A DNA stretch of 23,297 nucleotides, from the NCBI GenBank assembly GCA_045648025.1, contig JAZRNH010000056.1, positions 1 to 23,297 on the forward strand, written 5' to 3'. Positions 17,001-20,431 of the stretch are shown one piece after another. The stretch's first letter is position 1; the number at the start of each line of letters is the position of its first letter. The position numbers and the translations under genes were made by a program. The stretch is from RGIG1681 sp045648025. Lineage in GTDB: Bacteria; Bacillota; Clostridia; Christensenellales; UBA1242. The notes beneath the pieces are model-generated. The model did no database searches and was not told the origin of the DNA. It saw only the letters and a list, made by a program, of their open reading frames with translations.

Positions 17001-18996
17001 AAAGAAATCTGGTTGGGGAAAATACTGGAATTATTATTCTTCATCTGGAAAGGCTTGGAGTTTCTATAATTATCATGCACTTCCTGCAGTTAAACTTGCA
17101 AATAACACAACATATCCTTATGCCCAAGAAGGCAATTTGATTTATAACACAAATAGTGGAAAAAGTGATTCAGATTCATCAAGATCGTTTACATTTACTG
17201 CTACTGGTCTTGTGAATGTTCGATTTGATTATGCAATCAATTCAGAATTCTCATTTGATGAATTGTATATTATTTTTAATGGTTCAACCGCTTGTAAACT
17301 TAATGGTGGTTCTACTAGATATAAACACTACTCTCAACTTATGGATGTTGGTGACACTTTAGAAATAAGATACACCAAAGATGGTTCAGTTGATTCACTG
17401 GGTGATGATGTTTATATTAAAGATTTAACATTTGACCCAATTTATTCAACAACTGATTATACATTCACTCAAAGTAGTAGAATTTTAACTGCAACAAATA
17501 GTGCTTCTAATGCTGATGATGATAGATATCACAACACAACTGCTGAAATGATTTTTGTTGCAACAGATTATTGTAATGTTTCATTTAGATTTGGTGTTGA
17601 AAGTGAAGATAATTATGACTATTTAAGAATTTATAAAAATGGTTCATTAAATTTTGAATATTCTGGTGATGATGATGATTATACAAATGTAGATTTGTTT
17701 GATGATAATTTTGCTCCTGGGGATACTCTTACAATAACATATTCAAAAGATGTTTCAGTGAATTCTGGTGATGATACTCCATATATCAGACATTTCTATG
17801 TTTCAAAACCTGATACGATTACAAATGAATCTGGATATGCATTTGATTCATTAAATTCGTGGTCAAGATTTAGTTTAACAACTGTTTCTGGTTGGGAGAG
17901 AGTTTATAACTATATTGAAACAAGAAAATATAATGCATCCATTACATTAGCAATATTTAATCATGGAAGTTATACAAGATTAGATACAACTGATACTGGT
18001 CCATTGGTGACTGTTACACCTGGAGTTCCTGGAGATTCAAACAATAGAAGTTCATCTGTTGCAACTGCTTGTTTTTCTCCGGTTGTTGGTGCTCATACTG
18101 TGTCTATCACAATTCCAAATCCTGGAAAATATTATTTGTGTCTTAACTTTGGTGGATTCTTAGATGGTCAATCCATAACAAGTGATATGTATTGTGTTGA
18201 ATCTGATGGTATATACTCATATCAAGATGCAACATTCTCTGATTGGTATCATATTTATCAAGATTATTCACAATATCAATATTCAATGAATATTAGTTCT
18301 AATGGTTTGCAAAATGAATACAACTTATTTAACAAAGACGGACTTAGAACTGAAAACAGACATGATTCTAATTCATCATCTGTAAATTATTACTATTATG
18401 CTCCTTATGATGGAATATTTAAGTTTGATTATAATGTTGTTTCAACTGTTAGTAGCGATTATTTGACTATATATTATAATTCATCTATATATGAAAGAAT
18501 TTATGGAAATAGTTCTAACAAGACAGGTCATTTAGAAATTGCTTTGAAAAAAGGTGATTATGTAAGATTTTTATTCCGAAAAGGTTCATCAGGTGCTGAT
18601 ACATCAAGATATGCACAAATGACTAATATTGATTTTGAAAGATCGTTTATTTTCAAAGAAACCTCTTCTGGAACATTTTCTGCAACTAATGTTGGTGTTT
18701 CAAATTCAACGGCATATTTAATGCTTCATGCTGCACCAATTAATAATAATGCAACCAGAAAGATTACATTCACTTATTCATTCTCAAGAGAAGCAAATAA
18801 TGATAAACTTGAGGTTTATAACAGCAATGGAACAAAATTGTTTACAGGTTATAATAAAGGTGCTTCGAAGAGTGAATCATTGTCATTTAATGTTGCCAAA
18901 GGTGAATATTTGATAATCAAATATATCAAAGATGATACAGTTGATGGCAGTGGTGAATATTGTCGAATATCAAGTATTAGTTATGCAAATGCATAG
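8020..18996 (+). CDS. Giant repetitive surface protein: N-terminal anchor or signal, InlB-type repeats, BspA LRRs, beta-sandwich C-terminus
   Basis: A 3658-residue single open frame. Residues 7-32 are one hydrophobic helix (KAIIIS ... VLAGSAVGIVLA) after a basic start. It is either a signal peptide cut after VLA or a retained membrane anchor. A Pro/Thr/Gly linker (33-65) follows. Residues about 70-630 are a Tyr/Asp/Asn-rich beta module of repeated 'YxxxNxxGxVV ... GKIFLLN' strands, propeller-like in appearance but of no family I recognise. Residues 635-800 are an aromatic Gly/Ser/Asn region. About 805-1945 are InlB/Listeria-Bacteroides-type repeats; 1994-2707 are about 28 BspA LRR_5 units; 2736-2990 are a second cap plus about nine LRRs; 3040-3658 are repeated beta-sandwich-like domains. 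The C-terminus (ISYANA) has no LPXTG, SLH or choline-binding motif. An adhesin or substrate-binding surface scaffold is the likely role (inference). It is monocistronic, with its own promoter and terminator. Composition matches its neighbours, so recent transfer is not evident. Confidence 0.93.
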   Translation: MAKLKKSIKAIIISLCLVVVLAGSAVGIVLANKNKPKNPLNNTTPIAPTTPIVPGGGNGGNGEIVVPEVSFVDSQKDLVETINSNSVAIDTISPVDVELLTGIGYSISDVKKITDNYIVVKNANENPKVFVKTVDESENVVLTSLDNLLETEEGYNNFAVSQYVGDYVLYSYDYVIDLVSYRKVQIAKIDFNRVNVVNEVLLKLQENSSFIIQDKYNNFNFVFEDNYYYLVLQTPNSIVDLYIYDYTDEFVSEDTTNKYLNLTNDSEFDFNKNYYVVSTNEQEDVIIYFDNGSKKKILTFELTDDTIYNYIYTSYGLFVEKATAIDSMDSKTEKTVKNSKTGMYLEYEYSYYVFESDEVKNISLKNNYVKANYSQLLSDKYLVLYEQTATDCILNELGNYVYYDIDTLVEVISYKSSSQKAPIVYTNLNSVLTTEGIFKVKDGEVKDLIYSLNEDGSNLYSIKTINFVSDNFVVYNSSLSEYKVLNMQGDVVVDKVIKSLVEYDNGNYIIKDNLGKIFLLNLKTLEMTELVDFATKSENESLAFVGFGAYFTGNDGSYKLHDYLGHEFGNKEQLTISDFNLISMSSDMLLEVEYSDGSKVYYVKENIQFSNQTQETDGPISLAKNEIEPYYSDGDGGTSITYYHGSVANGKITLTNYSNFTYYYITVYTGFLADNGYVSSVGNSDTFGIGNDSGFGWSTDRSAGTYSWDMEGDTRLQDDTKDGNTAAAWNSDVGGGYLWWDIQYLAGLFNWTSCGNFDTGDGAMNYMNTSCVTFTISLSDNFSSYITADSTNRVIRYGSTSITEVYATSITSSVTTPQCAGYNFNGYYDGSTQVINSSGTVVVGNTYFTSNTTVYASWTKWKYDIIVDTQGGTARGTSASSGSAWTSALIYKANKTGYRYLGMQVLLADMWQGNDATLSVSSYTDYYYVSLCPAADGQDVDFRYSWEPIVYYLSYNLNGGKYPSGTTEPPTSRSYGVAGGSDDFSVPSPVKAGYTFTGWNISNMDATTHWWGGTSNTLTSATGVTATSGYLNLTATDGATVAFAATWQKNTYSITYDYNGGKKATSGKYPTTGTYDEVFEVTNPIKTGYTFASWDISGCNNTDTVAGDTITHYYGNSNPTGTFTGTGKTGVAYRYFKNLRSEGGTVTLKANWTANTYTVKYTNLASAWSNSTFTYNTAHSVSNPTKTGYIFQGWNIQDCENKNETTGDTITHYHGTSQTTVTTSFTGTTLSGCKSTWFKNLRSTAGTVTFEATWKAIEYNLTYDENGGVFDASALKPAKATYDVAFNVTSPIKHGYDFTGWDIKNVDTNATDSKSASANYPNTVNTEFINLTSTQGHTINLKAKWTATTYTISRKYNNAEQTDDTTSATYDTWKNIANPVKTGYLFNSWDLSGCSTCTDKRFTCEHFYRSGTSGSGTKFTSATISNITANYFLNLHCVKNSVVTFNAHWDAKTYTVINAGAGYGTTISLTTGKATYDSWFSITAPTSSPLGYHFTGWKVTGMNEKDEYSDFTVKHYYGSSTSSTSNKTGTSMEISTTAATYYFKNLSSNNNATVTIEPIWTKNTYYYTFDMNNPNIATDDISNYSDGTAYFDTGFNVANPTKTGYTFIGWGLSNMTDNAGKDNRWHYHATTKAIVENKTHASNNKFESSNGKYMNPDNPNYYVYIKSTYFMNLRSTHEGSEKAKFTAFWQANEYTITYHFLPGSFDVTAYTVDELNTKVNLVSKLTGSLSVTVTYDKIYKAINYKEENGDINFALPVGLRFKVWGIATSAQAGTVVTAKYSGDQIVSNFSDSILPNEERMYGPGKVAPVTWKYYGQNIHLYAAYDLAGINLRYYGPETAAGKNFLQNYKNLPGANTNVKYTEYITFATSAAVVDGANLVGWMISADYFSSGELTYQSLTSYVYQGTTYVAYKGYNAYWGFTNVDAYSDEDPTYFLYAIYDNDCSGSFEYLTFTHNSTLDGYDVGGRGTIETSIKVPKYYTDGVNGFKPVVTTKANAFDGQISMTSITLPSTLKQIGNYSFRNCDAMTTITIPATVTSIGEYGFYDCAKFASVTIPASVKTIGQRAFYGCSKLATVSTNEGLQMLGDYAFYNTIFTSFAMPTTVYSLGTGVFESNVKLTSITIPTGVESLVSTFYNCSSLATVTFEADSSCHTIGENAFRGTKIASITIPNSVKTIGKNAFYSCTSLVTVNMPAVLSTLGEAAFYNCAKIVTMVIPQGLTKISKNAFYGCAKMTNVTIPSTVTNIEQFAFYNCDAITSMVIPNSVTTIGSGVLQECGAIASLTIPLVGGSTSTSSNTYFGYIFGSDKYQNNATYVPTTLKTVVVTGATKATISSNAFYGCSSITTLTIKNAVTTIDEDALQGCTGLVTLSVPFIGKTASDTSYPHLNYWFNKEYNTAMKDYITTLTTLKVTNATKIGKYAAYGLTSLTSLTLNEGITSIGEYAFNGCTGLTTVVIPEGVTTIGNYAFNGCSKLATVNISRGVTSIGNYGFASTAITALTLPATVTTLGDAAFYNCTKLATLVLMDGLTTVGTSAFRDCEALTSVTIPKTMTVVGSYMFYDCIKLATVVIQEGVTSIGSYAFMNCSELTSVKMPSTLTTINAAAFTSCAKLANITIPSAVTSIGSSSFEGTAIVRIKIPTGVTSIPSYAFANCTKLTRVELPTGVTSIGDYAYHGCSALTTVVFYRAMTSVGAYGFYGCSALAYVYYGGTSTEWGNITKGTENSKLTGATICYNYDKMIFTYTGSSYSIKGTPSSSGSVSGALAIPTTYDDGVNGRHNVTKLENNAYKDHTNITSVTLPTYLTYIGDYAFSSLEKMTSISPALPTGLTYIGEHAFHNCKTLASNITIPAGVTRINNYAFYYCPAANISFASGSSVKYIGNLGFYYASISSMTVPSGVEYIGYKAFGYSHGLPVNLKLPSSLKVIGNSAFENCGNLATLALNDGLEDIGELAFTSCTALSSVYIPNSVTSIAASKYDLAPFYGCTSSKLMLFCGSAGKKSGWGKYWNYYSSSGKAWSFYNYHALPAVKLANNTTYPYAQEGNLIYNTNSGKSDSDSSRSFTFTATGLVNVRFDYAINSEFSFDELYIIFNGSTACKLNGGSTRYKHYSQLMDVGDTLEIRYTKDGSVDSLGDDVYIKDLTFDPIYSTTDYTFTQSSRILTATNSASNADDDRYHNTTAEMIFVATDYCNVSFRFGVESEDNYDYLRIYKNGSLNFEYSGDDDDYTNVDLFDDNFAPGDTLTITYSKDVSVNSGDDTPYIRHFYVSKPDTITNESGYAFDSLNSWSRFSLTTVSGWERVYNYIETRKYNASITLAIFNHGSYTRLDTTDTGPLVTVTPGVPGDSNNRSSSVATACFSPVVGAHTVSITIPNPGKYYLCLNFGGFLDGQSITSDMYCVESDGIYSYQDATFSDWYHIYQDYSQYQYSMNISSNGLQNEYNLFNKDGLRTENRHDSNSSSVNYYYYAPYDGIFKFDYNVVSTVSSDYLTIYYNSSIYERIYGNSSNKTGHLEIALKKGDYVRFLFRKGSSGADTSRYAQMTNIDFERSFIFKETSSGTFSATNVGVSNSTAYLMLHAAPINNNATRKITFTYSFSREANNDKLEVYNSNGTKLFTGYNKGASKSESLSFNVAKGEYLIIKYIKDDTVDGSGEYCRISSISYANA
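10440..13850 (+). repeat. Array of about ten enlarged InlB B-type repeats within the giant protein
   Basis: Each unit follows the pattern 'sYdxxFxVxxPxKtGYxFxGWdIsxC ... tHYyGxs ... YFkNLrsxxgtVtfxAxW', then xxYtixY to the next unit. GW(D/N)I cores recur near 11013, 11298, 11598, 11919, 12184 and 12507, and units end in A-x-W or P-x-W at roughly 90-110 residue spacing. The canonical InlB/Flg_new unit is about 70 residues. The extra 25-35 residues between GWxI and the final strand carry the conserved HYYG and YFxNLRS elements. The first and last units are divergent. Boundaries are approximate. Confidence 0.8.
14000..16140 (+). repeat. BspA-type leucine-rich repeat block 1 (about 28 units)
   Basis: 23-residue units of the form 'xYAFxxCxxLTSVTIPxxVTSIG', about 28 by eye. 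Two units (coding about 14860-15000 and 15110-15270) are interrupted by a longer island of the type 'YIFG ... VPTTLKTVVVTGATK' and 'YWFN ... ITTLTTLKVTNATK', a decorated form also seen in other BspA-like proteins. The Asn/Cys positions (YNC, YGC, NGC) are well kept, so the solenoid looks intact. Confidence 0.88.
16225..16985 (+). repeat. Second LRR cap plus block 2 (about nine units)
   Basis: A new start of the solenoid: a cap 'FTYTGSSYSIKG ... ALAIPTTYDDGVNG' resembles the cap of block 1 coded around 13855-13990 ('YLTFTH ... IKVPKYYTDGVNG'). It is followed by about nine LRR_5 units (DYAFSS, EHAFHNC, NYAFYYC, NSAFENC, ELAFTSC). Repetition of the cap suggests the whole cap-plus-LRR cassette was duplicated inside the gene. 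Confidence 0.75.
17150..18993 (+). repeat. C-terminal repeated beta-sandwich-like domains (about four copies)
   Basis: Units of about 100-120 residues share 'vxFxYxvxSexxxDxLxIyxNGs ... GDxLxIxYxKDxSVxsGDDxxyI'. Copies are seen at about 17150-17440 (FDELYIIFNG ... RYTKDGSVDS), 17455-17812 (YDYLRIYKNG ... TYSKDVSVNSGDD), 18280-18636 (SDYLTIYYNS ... GDYVRFLFRKGSS) and 18640-18993 (NDKLEVYNSNG ... IKYIKDDTVDGSGE). A different beta-rich segment (17820-18270), PPC-like in look, separates copies 2 and 3. The pattern resembles CUB/MAM-like and carbohydrate-binding sandwiches of secreted proteins; the assignment is inference. Confidence 0.65.
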
Positions 18997-19030
18997 ACAA
19001 AAAGATTGAGCAAAAGCTCAATCTTTTTTT
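18997..19030 (+). terminator. Rho-independent terminator after the giant gene
   Basis: Perfect arms AAAGATTGAGC (19001-19011) and GCTCAATCTTT (19016-19026) with the tetraloop AAAA, followed by T residues. It directly follows the TAG stop. The upstream ACAAAA can pair with the T tract, so the hairpin might serve both directions. Confidence 0.92.
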
Positions 19031-19054
19031 GTGTAGAAAAATTCAAAAATGAAT

Positions 19055-19084
19055 TTGTATTTTTGAGTTGACATATATTTTAAT
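19055..19084 (+). promoter_or_regulatory. Possible promoter of the YkvI-like gene
   Basis: TTGTAT (19055-19060), an 18-base spacer and TTTAAT (19079-19084) give a plausible sigma-A promoter. Transcription would then start near 19090, which suits a translation start at 19106 but not at 19085. A TTGACA at 19068-19073 has no good -10 partner. Weak evidence. Confidence 0.4.
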
Positions 19085-19105
19085 ATGAAAAATAAAGGTG
19101 TATTT

Positions 19106-20101
19106 TTGATTTTTAAAATTGTTTTATTAATGCTTTGTTCGGTTGTTGGTGTGGGATTTATTTCTGGTGCAGAAATTTATAGTTTTTTTGTTAAATTTGG
19201 AAAATTATTTTACTTTCAAATTGTGATTTTGTTTTTGCTTTTATTTTGCCTTGTTTATAAAATTTTTAGTCAAAATTTAAAATCTAAAAATATTTTAAAA
19301 ATGAATAAAATTAATAAAAATATAGCAAAAAATACATTTTTAACCAAATCTAAAATAAAATCTATTTTAGTGTTTTTGAACCTTGTTTTAATGTCGGCGG
19401 CTATGTTTTCTGGTTTGTTTTTAACAATTAAAAACTTATTAAATAATAACTATTATTTTGTTTGGATATTTTTAATATTGTTGATATTTTTTGTCTTGTG
19501 TTTTGGGTTTGGTGGACTAGTTAAAATTGATATAATTGTTGGTTTGATTTTGTTGTTTTTGAGTTTTTGGTTTATAAAAAATTTAAATAATGTAGAAATG
19601 ATTTCTTTTGAAAATTATTCTATGAAATTTGCTGTTGAAGCAATCTTTTTTGTAATTACTTATATCTTTATGAATATTGTTCAAATAGAACCAATTGCGG
19701 GTGAATTTGGGTTGAATTTAAATAAAAAAATTATTTTGATTGTATCATTTTTATTTTCATTTTTATTTTTAATTATTCTGTTTATTTTTGGAAAGTTTTT
19801 AAATGGAAATCAGCAATTTATTGGCTTTGAAATGCCGTTTTTTGAATACTTTAAATATGTTGGTGGGGTTAAGCTTATTGTATTTGTTCTGGGGTTGTTT
19901 TTGGCAATTTTGTCTTCGCTAATCACAGCACTTGTTGGTGTAAAACAAAGATTAATTAGTGCTTTTAAAAGTAATGTTTTATCATCTGGAATTGCAATTT
20001 TTGTTTCACTTATTTTGAGTTTAATAGGATTTTTAAATTTTGTTAAAGTGGTGTATCCGATTGTTGGTGTGATAAATTTTATAATATTTGTTTTTTTATA
20101 G
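19106..20101 (+). CDS. YkvI-like multi-pass membrane protein (COG3949-type)
   Basis: A 331-residue integral membrane protein with about ten hydrophobic helices separated by short Lys/Asn loops. The first helix carries SVVGVGFISGAEIYSFFVKFG, matching the 'GxGFAxGqEixxFF' signature of YkvI-type proteins (APC/LeuT-fold superfamily, mostly uncharacterised, presumed transporters). The sixth helix has IVQIEPIAGEFG. Length is close to the family's about 340-350. I prefer the TTG at 19106: AAAGGTG (19094-19100) lies five bases upstream, and the TTG puts the protein start just before helix 1. The ATG at 19085 (seven residues longer) has no ribosome binding site. The T-rich sense strand reflects hydrophobic codons. 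It is flanked by two giant surface genes, each with its own promoter, so a functional link to them is unproven. Confidence 0.7.
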   Translation: MIFKIVLLMLCSVVGVGFISGAEIYSFFVKFGKLFYFQIVILFLLLFCLVYKIFSQNLKSKNILKMNKINKNIAKNTFLTKSKIKSILVFLNLVLMSAAMFSGLFLTIKNLLNNNYYFVWIFLILLIFFVLCFGFGGLVKIDIIVGLILLFLSFWFIKNLNNVEMISFENYSMKFAVEAIFFVITYIFMNIVQIEPIAGEFGLNLNKKIILIVSFLFSFLFLIILFIFGKFLNGNQQFIGFEMPFFEYFKYVGGVKLIVFVLGLFLAILSSLITALVGVKQRLISAFKSNVLSSGIAIFVSLILSLIGFLNFVKVVYPIVGVINFIIFVFL

Positions 20102-20105
20102 TTTT

Positions 20106-20273
20106 TTGTTAATAACTAGGCAAATTGTTAATAACTTTGTTAATAACTTACAATGTTGTTGTTAAAATAATGCTTTATAAGTGCAATTAGTTATTAAAAC
20201 AACATCATTTAATTGTTAATAACTTTTTTGATTTTAAAATTTGTCAAATTTCAACATTTATGTTGTTATAACT
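20106..20273. repeat. Cluster of TTGTTAATAACT repeats in a 330-base intergenic region
   Basis: Exact TTGTTAATAACT occurs at 20106-20117, 20125-20136, 20137-20148 (directly abutting the previous copy) and 20213-20224. An inverted near-copy, AGTTATTAAAACAA, is at 20189-20202, and a shortened copy, TTGTTATAACT, at 20263-20273. Interleaved are ATGTTGTT at 20153 and 20260 and its inverse AACAACAT at 20198, plus the palindrome CAACATTTATGTTG (20252-20265). Apart from this and the promoter at 20342-20370, I see no gene or terminator in 20102-20431. The arrangement looks like a multi-site protein-binding region upstream of the second surface gene. Confidence 0.75.
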
Positions 20274-20341
20274 AAGTTGTGGGTAGTTGCTGTAACTTCC
20301 GAAAATTTCTAAGAAAAAGCCGTTAAAGTTATGCATTTTAT

Positions 20342-20370
20342 TTGTATTTTTGACTATGGTTTGATATACT
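20342..20370 (+). promoter_or_regulatory. Extended -10 promoter of the second surface-protein gene
   Basis: TTGTAT (20342-20347), a 17-base spacer and TATACT (20365-20370) with the extended TG at 20362-20363. The same TTTGATATACTAATA core and the same spacing occur upstream of the giant gene at 8020. The leader is about 55 bases and ends in GAGGT (20422-20426), six bases before the ATG at 20432. Confidence 0.75.
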
Positions 20371-20431
20371 AATATTGATGTATTATTTATATTTATATAA
20401 ATAAGAAAAGTTAACATTTTTGAGGTACAAT

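Noticed and set aside
18980..18996. Possible premature stop or frameshift ending the giant protein before an anchor
   Set aside because: The stop is followed at once by a strong terminator and the last beta domain is complete, so this looks like the natural end.
20106..20273. TTGTTAATAACT cluster as a CRISPR or plasmid-type replication origin
   Set aside because: Repeats are only 12 bases, unevenly spaced and partly inverted, without uniform spacers. No Rep gene or DnaA-box cluster (TTATCCACA type) is visible nearby.
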